A stretch of 64,000 bases of DNA from Hominimerdicola alba (GTDB lineage Bacteria > Bacillota > Clostridia > Oscillospirales > Ruminococcaceae), in assembly GCF_900109655.1 (NCBI RefSeq), contig NZ_FOAT01000009.1:62001-126000 (forward strand). The letters are read 5' to 3'. A program made the translations under genes and the position numbers. The notes under the pieces are model-generated. The model made no database searches. It saw nothing but the letters and a program-made list of their open reading frames with translations, and was not told the origin of the DNA. Positions within the stretch are counted from its first letter, which is position 1. Every line of letters starts with the position of its first letter. Positions 1 to 7,820 of the stretch are shown piece after piece.

Positions 1-2
1 CA

Positions 3-932
3 TCGTACACCAGAATGAGGCAGCTCACCAAAAGGGTCTACCCTGTTCTAGGTCATAAGAAGATGGACAAGATCACCAGCCGTGATATACAGGCATTCAC
101 AACTGATATGCAAGTGAACGGCAAAAACTACAACAGCGGAAAGCCGCTCTCGCGAAAAACGGCAGTTCATCATCTGAGCTTTATTTCGGATGTCTTCAAT
201 TACGCCATACGTATGGGAATGCTCAGCGACAACCCATGCAGACGTGTATTTATCCCCAAGAGTGAAAATGAAGAGAAGGAGATCTACACTTTAGACGAGG
301 TGAAAACGCTGTTCGGAAGTCTCAAAGGGGAACCGATGAAATATCAGGTATATCTAATGCTGGCGATATACAGCGGGTTCCGTCGCAGTGAGATGCTGGG
401 GCTTGAATGGAAGGATATCGACTTTGATAACGAGATCATCCACGTCAGGCGGACATCCCAGTACACCAAGGAGAAAGGTATCTACACAGACACAACGAAA
501 ACCAAGAAGTCCAAGCGCGTGTCGAAATTTCCACCGATTATAATGGATCTGCTGAAGCGCTTTAAGGAAGAACAGGACGAATACGCCAATCAGCTCGGCT
601 CCAAGTGGGAGGAACATGACAGGCTTTTCACCAAATGGAACGGCGAACCCATGAATCCCCAGACTCCTTTTGAGTGGCTGAAAGGCTATTGCGAGCGAGT
701 AGGCGTACCATTCCGTAACATTCATTCCCTGCGTCATCTTCACGCTAGTCTTCTGATTTACGAAGGCGTAGACGTTGTAGCAGTTTCAGCCGATATGGGG
801 CACAGCGTCGTGGGAACAACTTTGAACTTGTATTCCCATATGTTCCAGGAAGCCAAAGCCCGCAACTGCGATGCTATAACCAAGGCACTGGATTTCGGTG
901 AGAATGAGTACAACGCTGACAAAAACAAGTGA
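3..932 (+). CDS. Tyrosine recombinase/phage-type integrase, 5' end outside window
   Basis: C-terminal part of a tyrosine site-specific recombinase; the reading frame is open to the left edge, so the true start lies upstream. The visible part begins in the SAM-like core-binding domain (about residues 1-75, with LGHKKMDKITSRDIQAF) and continues into the catalytic domain. The catalytic set is readable: Arg in SGFRRSEMLGLEW, HxxR in HSLRHLH, His in MGHS and the nucleophile Tyr in LNLYSHM. All expected residues are present, so the enzyme is probably active. It would integrate or excise a mobile element; its position at the edge of an accessory stretch fits that. No att repeat was found. A rho-independent terminator follows directly. 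Confidence 0.93.
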   Translation, partial: SYTRMRQLTKRVYPVLGHKKMDKITSRDIQAFTTDMQVNGKNYNSGKPLSRKTAVHHLSFISDVFNYAIRMGMLSDNPCRRVFIPKSENEEKEIYTLDEVKTLFGSLKGEPMKYQVYLMLAIYSGFRRSEMLGLEWKDIDFDNEIIHVRRTSQYTKEKGIYTDTTKTKKSKRVSKFPPIIMDLLKRFKEEQDEYANQLGSKWEEHDRLFTKWNGEPMNPQTPFEWLKGYCERVGVPFRNIHSLRHLHASLLIYEGVDVVAVSADMGHSVVGTTLNLYSHMFQEAKARNCDAITKALDFGENEYNADKNK

Positions 933-945
933 CAGTTAGTACATA

Positions 946-977
946 AAAAGCCGCAGATCAGACTGCGGCTTTTTTTT
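946..977 (+). terminator. Rho-independent terminator of the integrase gene
   Basis: A stem of AAGCCGCAG pairing with CTGCGGCTT, with a 6-base loop, is followed by a run of eight T. It starts 14 bases after the integrase stop codon. Confidence 0.9.
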
Positions 978-1030
978 ACTTAGACAGAGTTTCATCCGAT
1001 GCAGAAGTGTAAACGTGTGCCACCCTAATA

Positions 1031-2584
1031 TCACTCATACATATACATCACAGTCGTTCCCGACATACCGCTTTTCATCGGAATGAGCCAGCCGCTTTCG
1101 CATAGTTCACGCATTATCTGTTCTGTTTCATTGAAGATCAGCAGCACAGGAAGTTTGCCCACATAGTCCACAAGGTGCGCTGGGGCGTGGTCGGTGAGGA
1201 TTTCCTTAATCATGTCGAGGCGTGAGAGCGCGTCCTGACAGATTTCCCTTCCGATACCACGGATAGCGTTATTCAGCACGTCGCCCTGCTCCTTGGTCAG
1301 GCAGGGGAAGTTTGGCCTGATACCGTCCTCTGTCTTTACCGCCAGTCCCAGCTCGATAAGCTCCGAGCAGACCAGCTTTTCGTTATCTGTCTGCGGCTGT
1401 TCATTCATCAGCCTGCACAGCATATCACCGCGTGCCGCAGTCACTTTAGGATGACGCATAGCTCCGTTTATCGCAACGTCACAGAATGCGATCAGTCCGT
1501 TCTTGCAGTAGGAAGCGCTTATGCCCGTTAAGAATCCGCTCGAGCTCTCCCCCGGATCGTTCTCCACAAATAACCTGAAGCACTTCTCCCCGAAGATATC
1601 GGTTGGATAATCAGGCTCGTGATCGCTCTGAGCCATATCCACATAAGCAAGGCGAAGTATCAGCGAGAGCAGCATCCATTTCAGGGAATTGTTTGACATA
1701 TCGCTACCGTAAAAACCGAGTTCTTTGACATCTATGAGCATTTTGTCGATCACCCCGGACAGATACTTTGTGATCTCACCGACTGCCTGCTTGTTTGCGC
1801 GAGTGATCTCGTCTAGGGTCTCCTTCGTGATGATCGGCACATTGGTCTGATAGAATCCGTTCTTCTCAGTGAGCAGCTCGTACTTCACAAGCTTCCTGAT
1901 ATCGTCCTCAAGGTAAGCCGTGGGTACGCCAAGCTGCAGGCTTATCTGTTCCTCGTTCTGCCTGTCGTAATAGCACGCCATCATTATATTCTGTGCGAGT
2001 CTGCTATCGAACTTGTCATAGTAATTGTTTTTTCCGCCCCAGAAAAAGAGATTCAAATTTATCGGCTGATAGCTGAGCTTTCCGTAATTTCTTTCCATAT
2101 TTACGCCCTCCCGTATTCGTTTCCTTGACTGAAAGAGAAGATATTTCACCATACTTTGAGAAAGCAAAAATCGTTCGGAGATATCCTTTACCGACAGCCC
2201 GTCAACGTAGTGAGCAACCATGACATGACGGTAGTTCGAGTTCAGATGCGAAAGTTCGCGGGTCAAAAGGCGGAGCTGTTCATTCTCGGCTGCCTGTTCT
2301 TCGAGCGACTCCCAGCTGCCGTCGGATAACGTCTCGTCAAGCTCGGAAATGTCGTGCCTGTTCTTATCGCGATACCAGCCGCGGAGGATATTTTCTGCGG
2401 TGCGCCATACAAACGCATAGAATGCCTTCTCATTCGGAAAACTGTTCTCGCCCTTGCAGCTTATAAGCAGTATCTCCTGTGCTAAGTCTTCCGCGTCATG
2501 GTAGCTGTTCGTCCGCGAAAGGCAGTAGCGGAACATAGACTTCGACATCTGAGCTATCTGTTCGCTGTATTCGTCACGGTTCAT
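1031..2584 (-). CDS. ECF-like RNA polymerase sigma factor with long C-terminal extension
   Basis: Residues about 8-75 match sigma region 2 (YHDAEDLAQEILL, FVWRTAENILRGWYRDK) and about 110-158 match region 4, a helix-turn-helix (LSVKDISERFLLSQSMVKYLLFQSRKRIREG). A normal ECF factor ends near residue 180; this one continues to 517. The extension contains a winged-helix-like stretch (IMMACYYDRQNEEQISLQLGVPTAYLEDDIRKLVKYELL, split here only for description) and further unknown helices. The likely role is transcription initiation at a special promoter set, with the extension acting as an in-cis sensor or regulator (inference). No anti-sigma gene lies next to it. An inverted repeat CTTCTG...CAGAAG about 35 bases upstream of the start could be an operator. 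The ATG is preceded by AGAGGTAAAAG. Confidence 0.85.
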   Translation of the reverse strand: MNRDEYSEQIAQMSKSMFRYCLSRTNSYHDAEDLAQEILLISCKGENSFPNEKAFYAFVWRTAENILRGWYRDKNRHDISELDETLSDGSWESLEEQAAENEQLRLLTRELSHLNSNYRHVMVAHYVDGLSVKDISERFLLSQSMVKYLLFQSRKRIREGVNMERNYGKLSYQPINLNLFFWGGKNNYYDKFDSRLAQNIMMACYYDRQNEEQISLQLGVPTAYLEDDIRKLVKYELLTEKNGFYQTNVPIITKETLDEITRANKQAVGEITKYLSGVIDKMLIDVKELGFYGSDMSNNSLKWMLLSLILRLAYVDMAQSDHEPDYPTDIFGEKCFRLFVENDPGESSSGFLTGISASYCKNGLIAFCDVAINGAMRHPKVTAARGDMLCRLMNEQPQTDNEKLVCSELIELGLAVKTEDGIRPNFPCLTKEQGDVLNNAIRGIGREICQDALSRLDMIKEILTDHAPAHLVDYVGKLPVLLIFNETEQIMRELCESGWLIPMKSGMSGTTVMYMYE

Positions 2585-2851
2585 ATCTTTTACCTCTTTC
2601 GTGTGTTTCTTAGAAGCTTCTGTACGTATAATGCAGAAGTCATGAGTTGGTTAGGGGGAAAGAAAAAATTATTTCAGACTTTGATCTGTTCTTCGTGTAC
2701 TCCTTAAAAAAGATCTTCACTATACGCCTTCTGTCGGTCAAGCTAAATAGTGCCGAGATCGAGTGCACGGTTTTACAGACCGCCGAGTTTGCCGATTCTC
2801 TATACATGCCCATATTGTAAGAGGTACTCACAAATGAGACAATCAATAGTA

Positions 2852-3898
2852 TTATTCAGATACGCTTTCACCAAGAGCAAAAGAGCTGTTGAACTTGTTC
2901 ATACTCTTCATAGCGATTTTCATAGCTTGTACAGCTTCCTCGGTGTTCTTTATCTGCTTTTTGAGTTGTTTCTTTTCTTCCTTGTCAGCGACATCGGCTT
3001 TAAGTCTGAGTTCTACAAGTCCTTTTTCTATATCGGCTATGTTCTGAACATACTGCTCATATACTGTATTTGAGTATTCCACATCATGTTCGTCATTAAG
3101 GAATATTTCCCGAACAGAAACCATGAGCTTTGCCGATTGCAGGATCGTATCTTTCTTTCCGAGAACACCTGCAGCACCAACTGCTCCGCCGATACCGGCT
3201 CCCACTCCAAGTCCGAGCACAGCACCGCCACCTAAAATAGCCATTGTACCGCCTGCCATACCTAATCCACCAGCGGCAATCGCTCCACCGCCAAGATATG
3301 CAAGGCAGGCACTTGTTAGTGCAGCTCCGCTTAATCCTGCAAAATTAGAGCCTACAAGAGCCACGGCAATAGCAGGAGCAAACGCTACTGCGGTTGCGAT
3401 AGTTACAATGGCTACTCCCGCAGTGATAGTAATACTCTTGATAGCGTTCTTCAACACTTCATTCAATTCACGGATAACCTTATCGTGGCATTTCCTAAGT
3501 CTTGCGATATAGCCTTTCTGGTAAAAGCTCTCATTGAAAAAGCCATCAAGGAACTTGTCACCATCTGATTTACTATAGCCAACCAACGGCAGATGTAGTT
3601 CCTTATACTTTGTACTCGGAACTTCATTTCCCTTCTTGTCGATCTCAGTGCTGAGAGGATAATAAGGTTCAAATAGCATTGTTTCCAACAGCACAAGCCT
3701 GAACCAAGTATGCTCGGGAGAATTTGCACTAATTGCATCATGAAGCTCTTGGACATTGTACCAATGAAGAACAGCATCTTTATCTCCAACAAAAGAGGGA
3801 AAACCTTCTTCCATATAATGTTTCCATTCTTCCAGCCATTGCCCTTTCAAGTCAGCTTTCTTTCCACTGCGTTCAACATCATTAACGGTTTTATACAT
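2852..3898 (-). CDS. Unknown protein with glycine-rich hydrophobic hairpin
   Basis: I do not recognise this 348-residue protein. It has a soluble N-terminal half (residues 1-145, rich in Trp, Tyr and charged residues), then about 95 residues of almost uninterrupted hydrophobic, Gly/Ala-rich sequence (roughly 147-245) with many GxxxG-type spacings such as GGGAIAAGGLGMAGG and GLGVGAGIGGAVGAAG, then a charged C-terminal helix (about 285-345, KADVADKEEKKQLKKQIKN). No signal peptide is seen. Glycine-zipper hairpins between soluble parts occur in proteins that insert into membranes on activation, including some toxins and defence effectors; here that is only an inference. It lies in an accessory stretch beside an integrase and transposase remnants. 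There is no obvious partner gene. Confidence 0.75.
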   Translation of the reverse strand: MYKTVNDVERSGKKADLKGQWLEEWKHYMEEGFPSFVGDKDAVLHWYNVQELHDAISANSPEHTWFRLVLLETMLFEPYYPLSTEIDKKGNEVPSTKYKELHLPLVGYSKSDGDKFLDGFFNESFYQKGYIARLRKCHDKVIRELNEVLKNAIKSITITAGVAIVTIATAVAFAPAIAVALVGSNFAGLSGAALTSACLAYLGGGAIAAGGLGMAGGTMAILGGGAVLGLGVGAGIGGAVGAAGVLGKKDTILQSAKLMVSVREIFLNDEHDVEYSNTVYEQYVQNIADIEKGLVELRLKADVADKEEKKQLKKQIKNTEEAVQAMKIAMKSMNKFNSSFALGESVSE

Positions 3899-3909
3899 TT
3901 CAAGCTCAC

Positions 3910-4089
3910 CATCTTTTCATTAACGTGGTATGTTCCTGCGATCATAGCTTTGAAGTTCGAAATGACCTTGTGCGTCCAGACCAGCTGACCGCTTTCAGGA
4001 TCGTATGTTTCAAAAACATGAAATTACTTCTGAGCCAACGGTTTCTTATATCCCTAGGCATTGTCGCTCTCGATCTTCTCGATTTGGTG
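3910..4089 (-). pseudogene. Decayed IS1595-type (ISXO2-like) transposase remnant
   Basis: Reading the minus strand in one frame gives HQIEKIESDNA-stop-GYKKPLAQK-stop-FHVFETYDPESGQLVWTH (first part) and then KVISNFKAMIAGTYH. The segment WTHKVISNFKAMIAGTYH resembles the conserved C-terminal WVHxxISNxKxxxxGTYHG motif of ISXO2-like DDE transposases of the IS1595 family. Two in-frame stops and the loss of everything upstream and downstream show it is a dead fragment. It abuts the start of the glycine-rich membrane protein gene and overlaps its ribosome site region. Confidence 0.55.
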
Positions 4090-4133
4090 AATATTTCGGA
4101 TGACAGGATAACCATGTTTCATAATAACAAAAC

Positions 4134-4166
4134 TCCCGAAGCCAACCACGCAAGTCAGCTTCGGGA
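4134..4166. repeat. Hairpin in the transposase remnant region
   Basis: TCCCGAAGC and GCTTCGGGA are separated by 15 bases and could form a 9-bp stem. On the plus strand it is followed by TCTTATTTTT, so it may be a relic terminator. The surrounding bases 4167-4416 hold no gene I can support. Confidence 0.45.
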
Positions 4167-4416
4167 TCTTATTTTTCATATCAAACGCGTCCTCAATAAT
4201 TCGGTCGTAAGTTGGTCGTAAATCTTGATTGTCAGGTCATAAAGGCCGCATATTTACGCCGTTTATTAGTCAATACTCTTCATCGTACAGAGAAAAATGC
4301 TCCCAAGATCATACCCTGTCATATTCTAATAAAAGCCGATATTACGTTGTTTTGAGGCACCACAATACGCATAAAACCATGTATTTATTATCATGTTTTT
4401 GGGGTTTGGGCGTAAA

Positions 4417-5982
4417 TCAGACAAGGGCTTCTATGATCGTTTTTTTACCGATCTTCAGTTCACTCACGCCGACATTTTTACTCTTGTTAAAACAGAAACT
4501 CAGCAAGTAACCCGTGTCGATATGATAATAATCAAGGTACTCCGTTAACTGCTGTTCACCTCTGGCATTGTACTCATCTCCACGCCAGATCTTCATTTCG
4601 ATAACGAACTGTTCGCCCTTGTAGTCAACTATTACATCTGTGCGACGATCATTTCGTGTCCGTGCTTCAACATAATAGTTGCCTGTTCCGTTTATGATCG
4701 GGCGCAGGTACAGCAGAAAGAAACGTCTGCCGTCCTCTTCAAGAAACTTCTCGGAGGAGTCACCGTAAAGGTCATCAAAATGTGTGACAAACTTCTCAAG
4801 CACAAGCTTCATGTTCAGTCTGCCGTTTGTGATGAAACGGTTCTTGTCCGCAGACCAATCCTTCTTGTCATTGTCAGCCACTGTGTCATAAATAAACCAG
4901 TTGTACAATCTTGTTTCAAAGATCCTGTTTGCTATCGCAACATGAGTATCACAGCGGGTGACAAAGCCATACATTTCCGCCTCACGTGTAACTTCGCTGT
5001 CAGGTCCGTAAATGAAAGTCCTGCCGTTTATCAGGATATCATAGACCATGTTTCTGAGCTGTTTGTTATCCTCCAGCTTATTTATCAAAGAATCAAAAAG
5101 CGGCGAAGAACTGTTGATAAGCAGCTTTACTGCCTCCGTAACACCATGCTCATCCCATTCATGTATCTGTTCGTCAATGTGTTTGCAAATAGTCGATACA
5201 AGCACCGGATAACCCGAGGTGTTATCGTAGATCAGCTGCGCCAGTCTGTCGATATCCATTCCGGTATGATGGTCATTCTCATACTCGCTCAGCATTGTTG
5301 AAATGTCCGCAGGCGAAAAATCCATATCCACATCAAAACTCGATGCTATGTTCCATGGGCTGTTGTGCTTGTGCGCTTCATCGGGACGTATCTTCTGTTT
5401 GAGATTGCGTATGTCATGAACGCCCGCAAGTATGACCGAATGGAACGTCGGAGAAACATCACGGTTTATATAATAGCCCCTCAGCTGCGCCAGAAAATCG
5501 AGAAAGACCTGATTATTCGATGCCTGATCCACCTCGTCTATCATAAGCACGATAGGCTTGTCGGAAGCAGCGCATATATCATTCAGCGAAATAAAAAGAT
5601 CGACCAGTCCATAATTCTCTTTCATATAAGCAATATCGGAACCAATGTCGTTTATTTCTTTTTCAAACTGCCTGTCAATACCGAGCTGTCTGAAAGCCCT
5701 GATGATGATCTTAGCAAGTGTGACAGAAAAAATATTCTCGCTCTCAAATTTCTGACTGCTCATCTGCATCTGAAAATCCAGCGATAACACATAGTATTCA
5801 TCGGCAAGGAACTTTGCCAGAGCACGAAGCATTGTGGTCTTACCATACTGCCTGCCACGGTTTATGACAAGATACTGCCCGTCATCGACCTGCGCTTTTA
5901 TCTGTTCAAGCCTGCTCGTCAGGTCTACCATATAATGCCTGTCTGGTATGCAGTTGCCTGTGATATTGAATTTTTTCGGCAC
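4417..5982 (-). CDS. AAA-like ATPase with C-terminal PD-(D/E)XK nuclease-like domain
   Basis: I place the start at a GTG (5982) rather than at the upstream ATG, because AAGGAGG sits 7 bases before it and a consensus promoter lies upstream at 6020-6048; this gives 521 residues. Walker A is GRQYGKTT (residues 43-50), Walker B is VLMIDEVDQ. The C-terminal part has a PD-(D/E)XK pattern: Asp in RRTDVIVDY (about D449), then E462 and K464 in FVIEMKIW. This layout belongs to the AAA-ATPase-like/nuclease-like family that is abundant in Clostridia and Bacteroidetes and whose role is not settled; a function in DNA or mobile-element interplay is inferred. It stands alone with its own promoter. Confidence 0.85.
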   Translation of the reverse strand: MPKKFNITGNCIPDRHYMVDLTSRLEQIKAQVDDGQYLVINRGRQYGKTTMLRALAKFLADEYYVLSLDFQMQMSSQKFESENIFSVTLAKIIIRAFRQLGIDRQFEKEINDIGSDIAYMKENYGLVDLFISLNDICAASDKPIVLMIDEVDQASNNQVFLDFLAQLRGYYINRDVSPTFHSVILAGVHDIRNLKQKIRPDEAHKHNSPWNIASSFDVDMDFSPADISTMLSEYENDHHTGMDIDRLAQLIYDNTSGYPVLVSTICKHIDEQIHEWDEHGVTEAVKLLINSSSPLFDSLINKLEDNKQLRNMVYDILINGRTFIYGPDSEVTREAEMYGFVTRCDTHVAIANRIFETRLYNWFIYDTVADNDKKDWSADKNRFITNGRLNMKLVLEKFVTHFDDLYGDSSEKFLEEDGRRFFLLYLRPIINGTGNYYVEARTRNDRRTDVIVDYKGEQFVIEMKIWRGDEYNARGEQQLTEYLDYYHIDTGYLLSFCFNKSKNVGVSELKIGKKTIIEALV

Positions 5983-6019
5983 TGTTTTCGCCTCCTTGCT
6001 GTGATGTCTTATTGGTATT

Positions 6020-6048
6020 ATTATAGCACGTTTGGAGTGTTTAGTCAA
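6020..6048 (-). promoter_or_regulatory. SigA-type promoter of the AAA/nuclease gene
   Basis: On the minus strand TTGACT, 17 bases, TATAAT. It lies about 40 bases before the GTG start at 5982, which supports the shortened gene model. Confidence 0.85.
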
Positions 6049-6109
6049 TAAAGGAAATAATAAAGCTGTTTATTATAATAAACAGAAAATCACTGTCGCA
6101 ATGATCTAA

Positions 6110-6229
6110 GATGATACTCTTTCACTTGAAAAGATTGCTAAGATATCCAGCCTTAGCCTTGAAGAAGTGTTAATGTATATGGACTGCCCGAATATATTTA
6201 TGAAATCAGAAGCGAGGATAATGCAATAG
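6110..6229 (+). pseudogene. Possible C-terminal remnant of an Rpn-type (PD-(D/E)XK) transposase
   Basis: The plus frame reads DDTLSLEKIAKISSLSLEEV and then about 20 more residues to a TAG. The pattern LSLEKIAKISxLSLEEV is common at the C-terminus of Rpn/YhgA-like nuclease proteins. No start codon or body of the gene is present, so it is at most a fragment. The rest of 6050-6457 is AT-rich and shows nothing I can support. Confidence 0.35.
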
Positions 6230-6457
6230 ATATTCAAATTCATAAGAAATAATGTTTGCCAATTCATGTAACAAATAAATTTCCAAGCAAAAAGCTTTTC
6301 TTGAAGAATGCCTCAAGAAGAGCTTTAATTTTACATATTCTAGTTATATGTATCCAAACCAGATATGCTGTTTAACTCTGTGATTCAAGACCAATGTGTT
6401 CTTACAAAATCGTATTTTTGCAATAAGAGGTAAATAAGAGGTTTTTGACTTGTAAGC

Positions 6458-6506
6458 AAAAAAAGAAAAGCTTCAAAACAACGTATCTGCGCTGTTTTGA
6501 AGCTTT
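6458..6506 (-). terminator. Terminator of the tRNA-Met/tRNA-Glu transcript
   Basis: On the minus strand GCTTCAAAAC pairs with GTTTTGAAGC and is followed by TTTTCTTTTTTT. It lies just after tRNA-Glu. Confidence 0.9.
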
Positions 6507-6515
6507 CTGTTGATA

Positions 6516-6587
6516 TGACCCGTACGGGAATTGAACCCATGATTACGCCGTGAAAGGGCGTCGTCTTAACCTCTTGACCAACGGGCC
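6516..6587 (-). tRNA. tRNA-Glu (anticodon TTC)
   Basis: The minus strand folds as a full cloverleaf: acceptor GGCCCGT with ACGGGTC, anticodon loop CTTTCAC giving anticodon TTC, T-arm GGGTTCAATTCCC. CCA is not encoded after the discriminator A. Confidence 0.96.
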
Positions 6588-6606
6588 ATAATATACGGGA
6601 GATAAG

Positions 6607-6683
6607 TGGTGGCGGTAACTGGATTTGAACCGGTGACACCCTGGGTATGAACCAAGTGCTCTAGCCAACTGAGCTATACCGCC
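6607..6683 (-). tRNA. tRNA-Met (anticodon CAT)
   Basis: Acceptor GGCGGTA pairs with TACCGCC, discriminator A, and CCA is encoded. The anticodon loop TTCATAC gives CAT; the T-arm is CCGGTTCAAATCC. The first acceptor pair G-C argues for an elongator Met or a lysidine-type Ile tRNA rather than the initiator; I cannot tell these two apart. It is cotranscribed with tRNA-Glu. Confidence 0.94.
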
Positions 6684-6712
6684 ATTTTGTTATCTCCCGT
6701 AACGACTTGTTT

Positions 6713-6741
6713 ATTATACACCAAATAAACGCAGTTGTCAA
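6713..6741 (-). promoter_or_regulatory. Promoter of the tRNA operon
   Basis: Exact consensus on the minus strand: TTGACA, 17 bases, TATAAT, placed about 30 bases before tRNA-Met. Confidence 0.93.
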
Positions 6742-6927
6742 TAGTTTTTCGAGAAAAATTTCAGCTTTGTATACATATACTATTTTACTGCACTTTTTGC
6801 ATTAATTTTGTATTTCAAGTTCAAAAGCATAGGATTTTCAACCGATATTTTGCTTTTGAACTACCGTTTTCTCAGTTATTTTTCCGTTTTTCTGCTGAGA
6901 GCTTCATATATTTTGAAAAAAGTCTTC

Positions 6928-6976
6928 AACGAAGATCTATTTTTTTGCTAGATAGGTCTTCGTTTTCTTTTTTATA
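6928..6976. terminator. Orphan hairpin with T-run on both strands
   Basis: AACGAAGATCTAT pairs imperfectly with AGATAGGTCTTCGTT around a T-rich loop, followed by TTTCTTTTTT on plus and by a T-run on minus. No gene ends here, so it may be a relic or an insulator for the sigma-factor promoter just downstream. Nothing else is seen in 6742-7049. Confidence 0.55.
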
Positions 6977-7049
6977 AAAGAAAGACAATCAAATGATAAA
7001 CGCTTTTTTGTTCAGCAAATCCCAGACAACATAACCGATGATGTTTTTC

Positions 7050-7078
7050 TTGATAATAATATTATAATGTGATATAAT
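7050..7078 (+). promoter_or_regulatory. Promoter of the sigma/PASTA operon
   Basis: TTGATA, 17 bases, TATAAT with an extended TG before the -10. Confidence 0.85.
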
Positions 7079-7084
7079 TAATGC

Positions 7085-7337
7085 CGTACACATCGCAGAA
7101 ACTCTACAGGAAATGTGATGATCGGTCATTTGGGAGATCGACGGATACGGTTTCAATTACTGTTGAAGTTCAAGCTGTGTCATGCAGATTAGTTTTTATT
7201 TTGTGCGGACAGCTCTTCCCTGCCGGTATTATGCTGTTAGGGGCTGAAAAAAATTTTTTCAAATAATGCAATCAAACACTGATGACATTCGTTTTATAGG
7301 TGAAAGCTTTCATTACTGCTCGCGGGGAGGTGAAGAT
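7085..7337 (+). other. Long 5' leader of the sigma-factor gene
   Basis: About 250 bases separate the promoter from the sigma-factor ATG. A 61-codon open frame inside it has no ribosome site and no recognisable sequence. I see no known riboswitch motif. The leader could hold a second, sigma-dependent promoter or a structured RNA. Confidence 0.4.
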
Positions 7338-7820
7338 ATGACGATGTGCATTGAAGAAGTGGTTGATAATTATGCCGACCACATCTACCGTGCGGCTTAT
7401 GCGTATCTCGGTGATACGCATGAGGCTGAGGACGTAGTCAGCGATGTGCTGATGAAGTATTTTTCGGTTTGCGAGGAACTTGATATCGATACAGCTGAAC
7501 ATCTTAAAGCCTGGCTTCTGCGCACTGCTATCAACCGATGCAAGGACATACGGAAGGCTTTCAGGTGGAAGCGAACTTCCGCTCTTGAAGATGTACATAA
7601 AACCGAATTCGGGTGGACTGAAGCCGAGCTTGATGTTAAACGGGCGGTGAATAAGCTTCCCGAAAAATACAGAGCCATCGTTTATCTTTACTATTATGAG
7701 GAGTACAAAACAGAGGAGATAGCGCGGATACTGAGTCTGCCGAAAGGGACTGTGGTCTCGAGGCTGAAAAGGGCGCGTGACAGACTCAGGGACGTGCTTT
7801 CGGACTACAGAGAGGAGTGA
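7338..7820 (+). CDS. ECF sigma factor (SigW-like)
   Basis: 160-residue ECF sigma factor. Region 2 is seen in AYLGDTHEAEDVVSDVLMKYF and HLKAWLLRTAINRCKDI; region 4 in YKTEEIARILSLPKGTVVSR. I chose the ATG at 7338 because AGGTGA lies 6 bases before it; a longer open frame to 7266 lacks a ribosome site. The next gene overlaps its stop by 4 bases and codes for a membrane protein, the usual sigma/anti-sigma arrangement. It most likely drives an envelope-stress regulon. It is a paralogue of the factor at 43120-43599, sharing the KAWLLRTAINR block. Confidence 0.93.
   Translation: MTMCIEEVVDNYADHIYRAAYAYLGDTHEAEDVVSDVLMKYFSVCEELDIDTAEHLKAWLLRTAINRCKDIRKAFRWKRTSALEDVHKTEFGWTEAELDVKRAVNKLPEKYRAIVYLYYYEEYKTEEIARILSLPKGTVVSRLKRARDRLRDVLSDYREE

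Noticed and set aside
4252-4417. ATTTACGCC/GGCGTAAAT inverted repeats as ends of a small insertion element
   Set aside because: Only 9 bases, no target duplication seen, and the right repeat overlaps the AAA gene stop codon.
6516-6683. tRNA genes as attachment site of the left accessory stretch
   Set aside because: No copy of either tRNA 3' end was found near the integrase or elsewhere at the left side of the window.
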